Below, one piece after another: positions 10,162-22,500 of a stretch of 64,000 nucleotides of DNA; position 1 is the first letter of the stretch, and each line of letters opens with the position of its first letter. A program made the translations under genes and the position numbers. A model generated the notes under the pieces. That model saw only the letters and a program-made list of their open reading frames with translations, did not search any database and was not told the origin of the DNA. The stretch spans positions 248,001-312,000 of the forward strand of contig JAPMOS010000003.1 in the NCBI GenBank assembly GCA_027972325.1, given 5' to 3'. The stretch is from Paratrimastix pyriformis. Lineage: Eukaryota > Preaxostyla > Paratrimastigidae.

Positions 10162-11715
10162 TCATCGTTGACGGTCCAATGTGATGACAGGATTACCAAA
10201 TTCGTCCACAGTCAGCTCAGGGGTCTCATCCTCTGCTTGAGGCTCTGGCCTTTCATGAGGGGCCTCTGAGGGTTTGTCTGTGGCGACCACGGGGACATTC
10301 GCGGTTTCGAGGGTGGGAGGGGAGAGCGCAGGCAGGGGTTGGGCCGTCGCTCGGGCGGGTGCGGCGGTGTCGGCGGGGAGACCGCCCTTGCGCTTCTTGC
10401 GGTTCTTCCGGCCTCCCTTGGCGACCTCAGGTGCCGAGGCTCCATCATCTCTCTCCGAGTCCCCCGTGGGCGCGGGGGCTGCTGCGGGCTGCTCCTCGGC
10501 TGCCGCTTCGGGTTGCTCCTCGGCTACCGCAGTCTCGGCGGGCGCGGGGGCGGGAGGAGCGGGAATAGCGTCACGGGGGGTGGCATCGTGGGGGCTGGGC
10601 TGCGGGGGCTGGGGCGAGGAGCTGGTGGCGGGCGACCGCACCATCACCGCGGGGCTGCTCTCAGGGCTTTCCGCGCGGGTGGCGGGGGTGGCGTCCGTGG
10701 TGGGGGGAAGGGCAGCCGTGGAGAGGTTCAGCGCCTCGCGGGGAGCCTGAATTTCAGGGGGGGAGATGACCGGGACCGGGATCTCCTCCTTGGGGGAAGC
10801 AAGCGAAATCTCGGCAGTCGCCTCCTGCGGGGGGACCTGAAGAGAAGGGACCAGCTCCGCCTGGGTGGGTGACACCGCTTCGGCTACAACATCTGGGGCC
10901 GGGGCCGGGGCCGGGGCCGGGGCCGGGGCCGGGGAGGGAGGCGATTGAGCGGGCCCTTCGGCTTGGGAGTCGGCTGGTGGCGCTGCTTCGGTCGGCTGTG
11001 CTGCGGCCTCGGATGGCAAGGGGGCCGGGGCCACGCGGGCGGGCGTGGGGGGCGTGTCCCGAGACGGGGGCAGCGGCCGGTTGGAGGGCCCGTTGGGGGT
11101 CCGTGGGGGCGGGGGCGGGGGCGGGGGTGCTTACTGGGCGGGGGCGGCCGGTGGCCAGGGCCTTCGGGGGACTTGACCCGAGCGGGGACCAGCACGGCCC
11201 GGCCTGGCGAGGCCAGGAAGGGGGGAGGCGAGCCGGGCGACTGGCGCCGGGCCGGAGCGTCGGCAGGGACCCGAGCAGCGGGCGGGGTGGCGACCCGGGG
11301 TGGGGAGGCCGGGGTCAGGCGGGGAGATGAGGCAGCGGGGGCGGCGGGGGCTGGCGCGCTGAGGCTGTCGGAAGGGATGGCGGTGGCCTGCAGCGATCCC
11401 GAGGTGGGAGAGGCGCGCCCGCCGGTCGGAGGAGGAGGAGGAGGAGGAGGAGGAGGAGGAGAGGCAGCAGCAGGAGCAGCGGGGGTGGCCTCAGGCGCCG
11501 TGGCAGCCAGCTGGGGGACCTGGGCCGAGGCCTCGAGGGCCAGCGCCTCCCCGATGGCCGAGGGCACCCCCAGGGCGGCCGTCGCCACGCAGATGGCCAT
11601 CGTCCCGGCCGCCGAAACGGGTGGACGTACGGCCCCATCAGCAGCCGGGGCGGTGGCGGGGGCGGCCGTCGGCTGGATGAGCACCTCAGCGGGCCCCTGG
11701 GGCGGCCGATCTTGG

Positions 11716-11765
<50 letters not shown>

Positions 11766-14168
11766 ATGTGCCTGTGCCTGATCTTGGGCCTGGGCCTGTG
11801 CCTGGTAGGGACCCGCCGCTGCCGCATCGGGGGCGAGGGCGGGAGCGGGGGCGGGCTCGCTCTGGGCGGCCATGGCCAGCATGCGGCGCTGGAAGGGCCG
11901 GTTGTGGCGGGCGGCGGCCTCCTCGAAGCTGAGCACGGCCACGGGGGGCGACTGGAGCACCGTGTAGCGGAGGGGCCCCGAGGCCGTCTCCATGATCATC
12001 TCGGGGCCCTCGACCGGGCCCGGGTCGGGGGCGCAGGTGGAGATGTCCAGCAGCGAGGGCGGCGGCAGGGGCGGCGGCGAGGCGTTGCTGTTCCGTCGGA
12101 CGGCGACAATGTCGAAGACCTTGGCCACGGCCGTCGTGAAGAGGGCCGACCCGCCACCTGAGCGAGGAACAGGGGGGGACAAGGGAACAAAAGCCGATGA
12201 TGATGGACGAGTGAATGGTGGCGGTGGTTGTGGCGATGAGAAGGAGGAGGAGTGGGCGTGGGTGGGCGTGGGTGGGCGTGGGCGTCTGTGGGCGGGCTGC
12301 CGACGGACCCATCTCGAACTTGGAGCAGTCGAGGAGGGTGTTCTGCGACTTGGAGAGCACCAGCCCGGCCGGGCTGGCGGGTCTCCTCGAGGGGCTCGGC
12401 GGCCCGGCCCGGGCGGGGCTGGACGGGGTGCCCTCGGGCCGCTCGGACCCCTCGGGGGCGGCCGAGGAGGCGGGGGTGGGGGTGGAGTCGTACCGGTTGG
12501 GCAGCAGCGGGGCCAGGGCAAGCCGCTCTGCACACAGGACACGCAGGTCAGAGGGAGGCTGTCCCTTCCCTCCCCTCCTCATGGCCGCTGCCCGGTGGGC
12601 CCCCAGGGGGCGGACCCTCGGTGGCGGGGGTCTCGACGGGGGTGGGGCCCTCGGCCGGGGCGGCGGCGGCCTGGCGCTTGGCCTTGGCGTCCTGCTCGAC
12701 GGTGCGCTTGTGGGTGATCAGGTAGACCCCGCAGATGACGATGGCGAAGCCCAGCAGGAAGAGCAGGATGTTGGTCAGCGATAGGTTGTTGAACTCCTGC
12801 CGGGACCCGAGGGCGTGTGTGGCGCGGAACGGACGGGGGGCAGCAGACAAGGTCAGTCAGGGCTGATGGAGCGGGGGGGTGATGCCGTGGGGTCGGGGCG
12901 GCATGGGGGCCGGCATGGGGGCGGGGCGGAGACCTTGTAGAGGACGATGCCCGCGGCGATGGCGAAGGTGGTGAAGAGCACGTAGTAGATCGGGATGACC
13001 TCGCTGCTGCGGAAGTACAGCAGGGCCTTGTTCAGGTAGCTGGGCGCGGCACGGACAGCAAACCGGGTGGGGTGGTCAAACAGGGTGTCGGAAAAGGCAG
13101 GAAGGGCGGGAAATGCCGGGCAACATCTGGGTGGGGGGCGGACTTGACTTGGGTGATGCCCGTGGAGGCGGTGACGAGCAGGAAGGCCCACAGCAGCGGG
13201 GAGGTGAGCTGGCTGTAGCCCTCCAGGGTCAGCTGGATGAAGACCGACACACCTGCCCGCGGCCGAAAGGAGACGCCGTGGGGCGGACAGGCACAGCAAG
13301 GAGGGGGGAAGGAGAGCAGGCCAAGCGGGCAGGGGGCCTGGAGGGGGGGGGGGGGGGGGCGGACCCTTGCTGGCCATGACCGTGAACGAGCCCAGGTCGG
13401 AGCAGATCAGCACGTAGACCAGCACGTACTTCTGGGCCAGGGGGCGCCGCGAGAGGACCAGCAGCACGATCAGCAGCACCACCAGGGCGCTGCAGTAGGA
13501 CAGGAAGACGGGCTCGATCATGTACGTCAGCAGGGTGGCCGCGTCCACTTGTTGCTCGGTCTGCCAGAGGGAGGGCGGGAGTCGGTGCGTGGACCCCGAC
13601 GGTGAGAAGGCGAGCCCCACGGCCCGGCCGACAGACGTTCGGCGAGAAGACGCAGATCACGGCGCCGCCGATCAGGGTCAGAAGAACCCCGAGCAGCTCC
13701 CACTTGCTGGGGCGCTCATGCAGGAAGATAAAGGCCAGGATGGCGTTGGAAACAACGCTGACCGCACCCAGCGGAGAAACCAGCGAAGCAGGCGCCCAGG
13801 CAAAGGCATAAAAACTAGGGTAAACCGGGTGAAGATGAGGGCAACTCGGACTGGAGGCAAACAGACTCTGTGAAAACAAAAAAAAGTGGAATCGTGGTCA
13901 AAACCATCCAGACTCTGCATTGGTGGAGGGGTGAGCCAAAATAATTCGGATGACAGACCCCAAACTCGCCACCAATCATCAAAGATAGTCCAAGCCACCA
14001 CATAGGAAGTTTCGTGAATTTGATACCACGTTTTTGGGCACGCTCTTGGGCGACTTTTTGAATATTAAATGAGAACGAGATAAACAAATTTCCCACAATG
14101 GCGAGGAGCATCCCAACAACTGATGGCAAAAAGAGATGATATTTGGGTGGGGGAGTTTCGACAGACAT
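10162..14168 (-). CDS. NIPA-type magnesium transporter, copy 2, with a long tail
   Basis: Paralogue of the preceding gene and a predicted Mg2+ transporter. Supported exons: 14168-13959, 13914, 13867, 13814-13637, 13560-13365, 13252-13144, 13039-12934, 12796-12616, 12527-12309, 12157 to about 11135, and about 11000-10162. Family blocks: GNLFISFSFNIQK, MWWLGLSLMIGGEFG, NFYAFAWAPASLVSPLG, 'QVNYLNKALLYF', GVYLITHKR. The transporter core is followed by about 600 residues of Ala/Pro/Gln-rich tail with a (Gln-Ala)n repeat and a basic KNRKKRKGG patch, ending ELTVDEFGNPVITLDRQR. The last intron can be read with GTAAGC at 11134 or GTCAAG at 11177; both keep frame. The ATG lies 76 bp from the start codon of the divergent hydrolase, so they probably share a promoter. 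Confidence 0.88.
11712..11780. repeat. Hexamer array coding for (Gln-Ala)n
   Basis: TGTGCC-type hexamers on the plus strand encode, on the minus strand, an alternating Gln-Ala tract in the tail of NIPA copy 2. Its length keeps the frame. Confidence 0.8.
13867..13867 (-). other. Single-nucleotide exon (second of two) in NIPA copy 2
   Basis: The A at 13867 lies between CACAG and GTCTGT on the minus strand. The following intron (13866-13815, 52 nt) ends CCCTAG, and the next exon starts with the T that completes AAT. Confidence 0.75.
13914..13914 (-). other. Single-nucleotide exon (first of two) in NIPA copy 2
   Basis: The A at 13914 lies between ATGCAG and GTCTGG. The introns before and after are 44 nt (13958-13915, GTCTGT) and 46 nt (13913-13868), both normal sizes for this genome, each with a TCAC- or TGAC-type branch-like site. 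Confidence 0.75.
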
Positions 14169-14244
14169 TTGTTCTCCATCTTTCAGCGTGCGAGGGACGA
14201 GAACGCACTTTAGAAAGAGAAAAGAGAACCCAAGAGTTGTAGCG

Positions 14245-15053
14245 ATGATTGTGGCTTGGATCGGGCATGCCTGTTTCGCCTTGTACGAGGAGACTGGCCC
14301 CGTGGTTATCATCGATCCGTGGGGAGAGGAATCGGTAGCTTTTGCCAAGACTCTTGGCCGGCGTGTGGGCGCTGTCTTAATATCTCATGGTCACGGCGAT
14401 CATACCGGTCCACTCGATCGAATTGTTGCAGAGAATCCCGGGTGCCAAGTTTTTGCAATCTTTGAATTGGCCGCCCTCTTGGGCGAAGATCTGGGGGTCA
14501 CGGCTGAAGGCATGAACTTCGGTCTGCTTTTTCTGCCTTCCCTCGCTCATGTTCTCGGCAGGCGGGACCGTGGAACCCATCCCTGGTTGGCACGCGACGC
14601 TGACACCTGCCGTTCATACCGGGGGCTACCAGGGTCGGGACGGGAAGAGGCATAACGGCATTGCCCCTGGTGGGTGGGTGATTCGTGATCCGACCGGCTT
14701 TACCATCTACCACTCCGGTGACACTGATGTATTTGGAGACATGAAATTGATTACTGAGTTGCACCACCCCAACGCGGCCCTGCTGTGCATTGGGGGAAAG
14801 TACACCATGGATGGCCGCCAGGCAGGGTCTTTATTATTTTTTTTTCTTCGTCGTGGCTCTTCTCACACCTCCCCATTTTCTCAGGTACTCTGTGAACAAC
14901 CTTCTGACGAGCGTGAACACCGTTATCCCAATGCATTTCGGCACTTTTCCTGGACTTCCTGGGACTCCTGAACAGCTCAAAGCCAGTATCACTCGGCCAG
15001 GTGTGGAAATTCGGGTGCTTTCTGTTGGCGAGACCACGCAGCTGCGTCTCTGA
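14245..15053 (+). CDS. UPF0173-type metal-dependent hydrolase (metallo-beta-lactamase fold)
   Basis: Predicted metal-dependent hydrolase of the UPF0173/UlaG-like group; the substrate is unknown. Exons 14245-14521, 14562-14826 and 14885-15053 give 236 residues, the usual size. The metal-binding HxHxDH motif is visible as SHGHGDHTG, followed by a conserved His in AVHTGG, the Asp of YHSGDTDVF and the final PMHFGTFPG. The start is the ATG that opens MIVAWIGHACFAL, which matches the family's typical N-terminus. Introns are 40 and 58 nt with donors GTCTGC and GTCTTT. The family is chiefly prokaryotic, so an ancient transfer followed by gain of host-type introns is likely but unproven. Confidence 0.9.
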
Positions 15054-15174
15054 AAACATGGGTATCGCAGCGTTTCTGACCACGGGGGATAGGAAGGTGC
15101 AGGAGGATTTGGTCTTTCTTCAAACTGGTTCGACTGGTCGGGAATCTAAATTGTTTTTTTGTTCTAGAACCCGC

Positions 15175-16437
15175 ATGCCCTTTCGGACTCCGTTCTTTGG
15201 AGGATGGATTTTGACCCCCGCCGAGCTGGCTCATTTTCCAGGATATCAGTATCGATGTACCAATAATTCTCTGCTAAAAAAGAGAATCGAGCCATTCCAT
15301 CGCTTCCTCGCTCGAAGGTCTTTTTTTCGCCGGCCGTGTGACATTATTGTTTCTGAAAGAATCCCCGACGCCGTGTCGCCCAACCTCATCACACTGAGCG
15401 GAGCTCTTCTTTCCATCGGAGGCCTCCTTCTGGTGATGAAACCCCGAAAATTTACCGAATTTCCATCCACTGAAATCTGTATTCTCGAAGGAATTTGTAT
15501 TCTCCTGGTCCACACGGTGGACAGTCTCGATGGTCTTCACGCGCGCCTGACGGGAATGTCAACCCCTCTGGGGGACCTTTGGGATCACGCCTGTGACGGC
15601 ATCGAATACTTCGTCTGCCTGCCTTGTCGTTTTGACTCCGTCCTCTTTCACTCTCTCCAGTGTTGTGCTCTCATTATTGCTGCGATTATTGGTGCAGGCC
15701 GAGGCGTGGTGCTGTTCTCTTCGGTTGCGGTAGCCGTCCTGGCCAACAGCATCTCAGAATGGGAGTCGCTTCATACCCAACAACTGACCGTGGCCACAGT
15801 CTCCCTTGGCGAAGAGGGCTTTTGGATGTTGGCGGGGCTCGCATTTATCTCCAGTCTCCCATTGATCCGAGAGCGCTTCTGGAGCCGCTCCTTTTTTGGG
15901 CCCACCTTCACTCCCGTGAAGGGATTATGGATTGTGGTCATCGTCAACTTTGTCTCGATGAGCCTTCATTCTTTTGCCAACGTCCGCCGACGGACAAGGA
16001 GCTGGAGGCCTTTTGGAGAATTGCTCTACCCCATTGGTGTGGTGATTGTTGGTCTGGTGTGGGCCCAATCCGATTCCCTACTCTTCTCTCGAGCCCCTGT
16101 GGTGTTTTGCCTGTGTTTTGCGTCCCTTTTGTGGGACGACTGCAACTGCTTCATCGTTGCTCGGCTGAGCGGACGCCATCTGCGTGTTCCAACCCTTCGT
16201 TGGATTCCCCTCCTCACCCTGCCACTGGGTCGACTGATGGCTCGCACTCATCTGCGGTTCTGTGTCGGTGCCATGTGGGTGGTGAGTGGGGCTCAATGCG
16301 CACATGGTCTCAGTTATTTGCTTGTTGTGGTCTTCCAAGTAGCACGTTACCTTCAGGTTCCTTTATTGGCCTCGTTCAAAACGAAGCTCATTCTGCGACG
16401 CAACGCAAGATTAAATAATCCGGCACAATCCCAATAA
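15175..16437 (+). CDS. CDP-alcohol phosphotransferase (choline/ethanolamine phosphotransferase type)
   Basis: Predicted last enzyme of the Kennedy pathway, transferring phosphocholine or phosphoethanolamine from the CDP-alcohol to diacylglycerol in the ER membrane. The full signature DG-x2-AR-x8-G-x3-D-x3-D is present as DGLHARL, then PLGDLWDHACD. The N-terminus (GWILTPAELAHFPGYQYR) matches the eukaryotic EPT/CPT start and fixes the ATG at 15175. Several membrane helices follow (AIIGAGRGVVLF, GLWIVVIVNFV, LYPIGVVIVGLVW, YLLVVVFQV). A 48 nt in-frame intron at 15613-15660 (GTCTGC to CAG, with TTGAC inside) is likely. A 5' UTR intron at about 15137-15168 is possible. AATAAA overlaps the stop and may be the poly(A) signal. 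Headgroup specificity cannot be read from the sequence. Confidence 0.88.
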   Translation: MPFRTPFFGGWILTPAELAHFPGYQYRCTNNSLLKKRIEPFHRFLARRSFFRRPCDIIVSERIPDAVSPNLITLSGALLSIGGLLLVMKPRKFTEFPSTEICILEGICILLVHTVDSLDGLHARLTGMSTPLGDLWDHACDGIEYFVCLPCRFDSVLFHSLQCCALIIAAIIGAGRGVVLFSSVAVAVLANSISEWESLHTQQLTVATVSLGEEGFWMLAGLAFISSLPLIRERFWSRSFFGPTFTPVKGLWIVVIVNFVSMSLHSFANVRRRTRSWRPFGELLYPIGVVIVGLVWAQSDSLLFSRAPVVFCLCFASLLWDDCNCFIVARLSGRHLRVPTLRWIPLLTLPLGRLMARTHLRFCVGAMWVVSGAQCAHGLSYLLVVVFQVARYLQVPLLASFKTKLILRRNARLNNPAQSQ

Positions 16438-16559
16438 AGCCTCTCTTTGGGAAGTTACTTTGATCACTATCACGAGAAAAAAGGAGAAAAGAACAGAGGG
16501 ACGAGCAGCATGGATTTTGACCCCTGCCGGGACGAGGCTTGTTTGACAGACATGTCAAA

Positions 16560-19500
16560 ATGTCATATTGTTGGCTTCAACCCGACGGACGAACCGACTG
16601 TATTTGCCAGTGCCCGGCTTCAGCCGCCCCGACAGGGTCTGGTTGCTGGGGTTCTCATGTTGTGTACCACCTCCATTCCATTTCTTTTGCGTTTTAGGCA
16701 CATGTTTTCGGATGAAAGCCAAATTGTTGGTGGACTCGTAAAAAATCTCGCTGCGCAGCTGGTCACGGACCAACACCTGACCGGTCAACTGCTACAACAG
16801 GCCAGAGTTTTGGTTCGTCTCAGTCGCTCACGGGGCAACGAAGTCGTCCAAGCCATTGTGACGATGACAGGCGATCTGTCGAGGGTCTGGCGGCGTGCCG
16901 TTGAGAACGTTTTCAATCTCTACCATTTCCAGCCCGGGGACCGTCCGGGTATTTTTCCGAAGCTCTTTTTGCTCCATCTGCTGCTCGACTGTCTCCAGGC
17001 CTTCCAAACGGTCTGCCCGCCCCCATCGTTCACAATAAATCACCCCTCGGGCAGCCGCTCGCCCCGGAGGTTTGTGACTCCTTGGTGGCCCTCTCGTATG
17101 CCGCCCACCGATCGTCGGGGAGCGCGCGCCACTCCGCCTCGGCTGGCGGCCAACCCCACCCCGACGACGACGACGACCCCGATGATGCAGCCGACGTGCC
17201 CCTGGGGGGCGTCGCCTCGGCCCACACGGCCCTCAGCGCCGGGGTGGTGTACCCCTGCGACCAGACACCCCTGGGGTGGCTGTCGACCTTTGCCCAAGTG
17301 GCCTACTCACCCCTGAGCAAAGCCACCGTCGTCCCGCTGGGGGAGCAGGGCGGCCTCCCGGGCGCCGGTGCGGGCACGGCCGAGCCGGACCCTGGCCAGC
17401 CCACCCCCGTCACGGCCTCGCTGGGCCGGTCCCACGGGGCGCTGGTCTTCCACCCGGCCGGGGAGCAGTTCCGGGTGCTCACCGACCGGGCGATGGCCTT
17501 CCTCTCCGGTCCGCCCTCGCGCGCCCTCCCCCCAGCCCAGGCTCTGCCGATGGCGGGGCCGGCCGGCCCCTCTGATCGGCCTCTCATCACACCCGCCCTG
17601 CGCAGAGCGCCACTGGGACGTGCTGTGGCCCTCGCTGCTGGGCATCCTGTCGGGCCTGGGCAAAGGTCTGCATCACCCAGGGCACCCCGGCCCGGCGCCC
17701 GGCACACTCACGACACACATCCCCACCCAGACACGGACGCGGGCGGTGGGGCCCGAGGGCCAGCCCCCGGGGTGGCGTACGACATCGCCCTGCTGAACGT
17801 GCTGCCCGCGTGCCGGTGGGAGCGAGGCCGGGTGGCGGCCCTATTGGAGGCCCTGCTGCTGTGCGGGCCGGCCCTCAAGAAGAACGGCCCCCGCTACCTC
17901 TTCGCCGAGCAGGTCCCTCCGCGCGCGCCCCACCCCAAACCCCATAGCTTCATCGCTCCTCACTCGCGGTCTCAACCCACTCACCCGTCCCGATCAGCTC
18001 CGGCTGGTGCTGCGGCGGTGGATGGTGCTGCGGCCCGACCAGTTCGGGCCGATCGCCCGTGGGCTGGACCGGCAGGGGCTCCCGGCCGCGGGGGCCCTCT
18101 TCGACCTGCTGGACGAGTGGGCCCAGGGGGCCGGCTTCCGGGCCAAGACCAAGGCCTTCGCCCGGGCCCACCTGTGGCCCTGCATGGGGCTGCTGCTGAC
18201 CCTGTGCCCCGACCTGCTGCTGGCCCTGCGCCTGGGCCAGGCGCCCCCCGAGCACGCCGCCAAGGGGCGCTTCCTGGCCCTGCTGGCGGCCTCCCTCAAG
18301 GAGGCCTCCCGGAAGGCCATCGCCGGGGCCGTGGGCTTCTCGCTGGTCCCTGGGGCGGGCGGCGTCGAGGGCGCGGCCGCGGCTGCCACGGCGGCTGGGG
18401 CCCTGGCCGGGCCGTCGGGCCCCGGCGGCGGCGGTGGTGGTGGTGCGGTGGCGGGCGCGGGGCCCGGGGCCGAGCGGAAGGGCAAGCCCAAGAAGTGGCA
18501 CACGGCCCAGCTGGTCATGTTCGCCCTGGTGCGGACCCATGTCGACTTGTGCCAGGCGGCCAGCTTCGTGCAGAAGAGCGACCTCTCGGCCCTGCTCTTC
18601 CTGGCGGCCCCGGCCCAGCCCATGCTGGAGACGCTGCTCTTCGGCCACCTGCCGCCCGTGCCCCGCGCCTCGGCCTCCCCGGCGGCGGCGGGCGGGCCGA
18701 CACCCGCCGACGATGCCACCCGTGCCGCGGCCCGGAGCCTGTTCCCCTTCGGGTCGGCAGGCGAGGCGCAGCGGATGCTGGGCCTGGGGGGCCCCTGCCC
18801 CGAGGCCATGCTGACCCCGGCCGACCAGCCCTGCATGGGCACGCCCGCGCCGGGGGTGGGCGGCCCGCTGCCGGTGGAGGACCTGACCCAGCTGGAGGCC
18901 GTCATCGAGTACGCCGTCGCCGCGTACCGCATCAACGGGCCCCAGATGGTCGCCTCCATCTTCACCCTGGGCTTCGGGCCCACCCTCGGCCGACCCGGGG
19001 TGCTGGCCAGGCCCCCGGCCCCCGCGCCCGCCCCCGCACCGGCCCACTACCGGTGGTGCCTGATGCAGGCCCTGCGCATCCTCGTCCGGCCGGGGGCGGC
19101 GCCGCCGGGGGGCCCCGAGGAGCCCGCCCTGGGCTTCTGCACGGACCTCTTCCCGCCCCTGTTCTACGACCTGGCCGCCCGGTTCGTCTGGGTGGCCGGC
19201 CCCTGCAAGCTGCGCCCGGGCGGGCCCCCCGGGGGCCCCGGCTGGTGGTGGTGGCTCTCGGACGGCTGCCCCACCCGGCCCGAGGGCGGCGGCCCCGCCG
19301 AGGCGCTGCGCCAGTTCAACACCTACGCCATGGGGGGCCGCCCCTCGGCCCTGCCGGCGGGGGAGGAGCAGGCCCAGGGGGGCGCCGCCCCGGTGCCGCT
19401 GCTGGCCCGCCTGCAGCAGCTCAGCGGGCGGCCCGAGGGGCCCGGCGAGGAGGGCGCCCTGCTGGTGCAGGAGCTGGCCTACGACGGGGAGAGCCTCCGC

Positions 19501-22500
19501 TGCCTGGTGGAGATGGCCCTGGCCATGCCCCACCTGCTGTGGCCCTACCTGACCGGGGCCGGCTGGGCCGCGGCCGCCCAGGAGGCCTACCGGGGGGCCC
19601 TGCAGGCGGCCCCCAACGAGGAGGCCGTCCTGGCCCGGCGGCTGTACGTGGCCACCCTGACGGTGCGCGCCCACGAGGCCCGCCGGCTGCTGGTGGGGCT
19701 GACGAGCCTGCTCCGGGTGCCCGCCGCATCGGTGGCCGAGCCGCTCGAGGAGGGCCGGGCCGCCCCGCCCTCGCCCCTGATGGCCGGGGCCCCGCCCTGC
19801 CTGGCGGCCCTGGCGGAGCGGCTGCCCCCCGCGGGGCGGCTGGTGGTGGCCCTGCTGCAGCCCGAGGGGGCCGCCCGGTGGGCCCGGGTGGATGCCCCCT
19901 CGGGGACCCTGGGCGAGGGGGACCTCCTCGCGGGGCGCGCCCAGTGCTGGCTGCTGACGGGCGCCTGCGGGGCGGTCCTCGTCGAGTGCGGCGCCCTGCT
20001 GGCCGAGTGGATGCAGGGCGTGGCGGCCCCCCCGTCCGCCGCCCCGGGGCTCCGACGTGGCCCGCCGGCCCGGCGGGGTCCGCCGCTCTTCGGCAGCATG
20101 ATCGCCAGCACGGTGGGACTGGTCCAGGGCGTCCTCATGACCGCCGTCGCCCACCTGAGCAGGGTCCGCGTCGCTGCGCCCCCCTCGCTGCCGCCTCCTC
20201 GAGCGCCCCGCCTCTGACCACTCCCGGCATCCTCGTCATCTTGCCTTCTCCTTCTCCCTCCCTCCCTCCCTCCCTCCCCCGCGCAGCAAGCCGGGAGCCC
20301 GCAGGCGGCCCTGTGCCACCCGCTGCTGAGCCACGCGTCCTTCACGGTGCTCGAGCCGGTGCTGCTGCTGGTGGAGGCGACCCACCCCAGCCCGGCCGTG
20401 GCCGCCCGGTGCGCCCAGTGCCACGAGCTGATGGGGGCCCTCTGGGCGGCCACCTCGCACCCCCTCCGGGCGACCCACCCCCGCCGCCGAGGGCGCCGCC
20501 GATGCCCCGTGCGGCCTCCCCGCGGGCAGCTGCCGGTGCGCTCTGGGCAGCATCGAGGCCCGGGCCCGGGCGGAGGCCCTCTGGCACCCCGTCATCGACG
20601 GCGACGGCCTCAGCGCGCCCCCGGCGGCCGACCAGGGGGAGCCCTGTGCCGCCCCGCCTCCCGCACAGCCCGCGGCACCCGCCGAAGAGCCAGCAGCGGC
20701 CCCCGCCCCTGCGTCCTCCCCGCCGGCTCCCGCCTCGCCCGGCTCCCCGGGGCGCCCCCCGATGGCCTCGAGCATCGCCGTGCGGGTGCGCTGCTTCGAC
20801 CGCCCCATCCAGGCCTCGCCCCCGCCCCCCGCAGCCCCCGCGGCGGTGGCCCCGCCCGCAGCCACCCGGCCCGCCGCTGCCCCGGCCCCGGCCCCGTGCC
20901 TTTGTCACCCGGCCCATGGGCACCCCTTTGCCTCCAACGCGGGCTTCTACCTGGACCTGGCGGCCGCCATGCGGGCCCTGGGCCCCACTCGCGACCCGGC
21001 CGCCCGGCGGTCGGCCCAACACGCCTTGCTCTGCGCCCGGCTGGGCGGGCTGGCCATGACCCCGGCCCTCGAGGCCAGCTGGCTCCAGGGGATGCGCCTC
21101 TGGCTCGCCTACACCGAGCAGCTGCTCCTGCCCGCGGGCGATCCGGCCGCCTCGGCTCCGCGGGGCCCCGGGGGCGCGCTCTTCCCGGTGGAGGAGCTGG
21201 TCGAGCGGCTCGCCCAGGCGGCCGTGGCCGGGCCGGACCACCCCGGGCAGCACTTCCCCGACAGCTACGCCGCCTTCGACGCCGACGCCCCCGAGGCCTT
21301 CGAGCCCACGGCCGCCCTGGCCCAGGCCGACCGGGCCGACCAGCCGGCTGCCCCGGGCCCCGCCGCGGGGGCGGTGGACTTCGCATGGGTGCACTCGGGG
21401 CCCCAGCTGCAGTGGGTCTGGCTCCGGCTGACCGAGCTGCTCTGCCTGCTGGCCGATCGGATGATCGGCCCCCGTGAGGGCGGCGGCGGCGGTGGCGGCG
21501 GGGCCAAGGGCGGCCCCGACCTGGCGGGGGTCATGGAGGCCTTCACGGGGGCCCTCGTGCAGCTGGTCTTCCTGCCCGGCCTGCCGCCCTCCGCCCAGGG
21601 CGACCCCGACGGGGCAGCCCTGGGGCCCCTCCGCGAGGCCCTGGCCGCCCAGGGGGGCCGGCCCCTCCCGGCCCACCGGCGCTCGGCGTCCGTGACCCCC
21701 TCGCCCGCACCCGGCCAGCAGCCCGGCGGCACGGCGGCGAAGGCCAGCGGTGGCGCCCCGCCGCCCGAGGGACAGGGCGGCACCTTGCAGCAGTGCCTCT
21801 TCACGGACCCGATGGCGACGGCCCTGGTGGACACGCTGGCCCGCTGCCTGCCGGCCCGGTACCAGCAGCAGGTGGTGGCCCTGTGCCAGCAGGCCCTGGG
21901 CCTGTGGTGCTACGGCTGCAGCTCGGACGACGCCCCGCTGCGGCCCACCCTGACCGCGGGGGGCGCCCCTGCCCCCACCCCTGCCGCTGCCCCGCCGACG
22001 GCGACGGGCCGCCGGCTGATCTGCGTGACGCCCCACGCCACGTACGTTGTGCGGCAGTGCATCGCCCTGTGCGCGCGCACCCTGCAGGAGGCCATGGCCG
22101 TCCTGGTGGGCGCCGCCAGCCGGGGGCCCCTGGCCGACCCGCCCGACCCGCAGGCCCGGGCCGGGGCGGGGGAGGCCTTCCTGCTGGACCTGCGGAGCCG
22201 GGTGGGGCGGCTGTGCGGACCCCTGGCCCTGGCCGACTACGAGCGGCTGCTGCTCGAGATGGGGCTCTACCTGACCCAGATGCCCACCCGCGAGAGCAGC
22301 GAGGCCGCCCCGGCCCCGTCATCAGCGGGCGCCCAGGCCCAACCCGGCCAGCCAACCGGGGCCACCTCGACCCTCGGCGGTCTGTGCCCAACCCTCCATG
22401 AACGGCGGGGGGTGCGCATCGAGAGGATCCCAATCCTGGCGTTCCTTCCGTGCCGACTGCAGGTACGTCCGGATCTGGGGACGGGCCCTCCGTGAGCTGG

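Noticed and set aside
13815-13965. Single intron with donor GTTTGG in NIPA copy 2
   Set aside because: It would also keep frame, but copy 1 has GAATTTGGGG and no GT at that place, and the family Asn would be lost; the double microexon fits both genes.
16510-16636. Neurofibromin start at the ATG at 16510
   Set aside because: That frame is one base out across the GTCTGG intron; the ATG at 16560 keeps frame.
17950-20154. 734-codon open frame on the minus strand
   Set aside because: It is antisense to a well-supported neurofibromin exon; GC-rich third positions remove stops on the opposite strand.
20342-22036. 564-codon minus-strand frame
   Set aside because: Low-complexity antisense shadow of neurofibromin with no domain.
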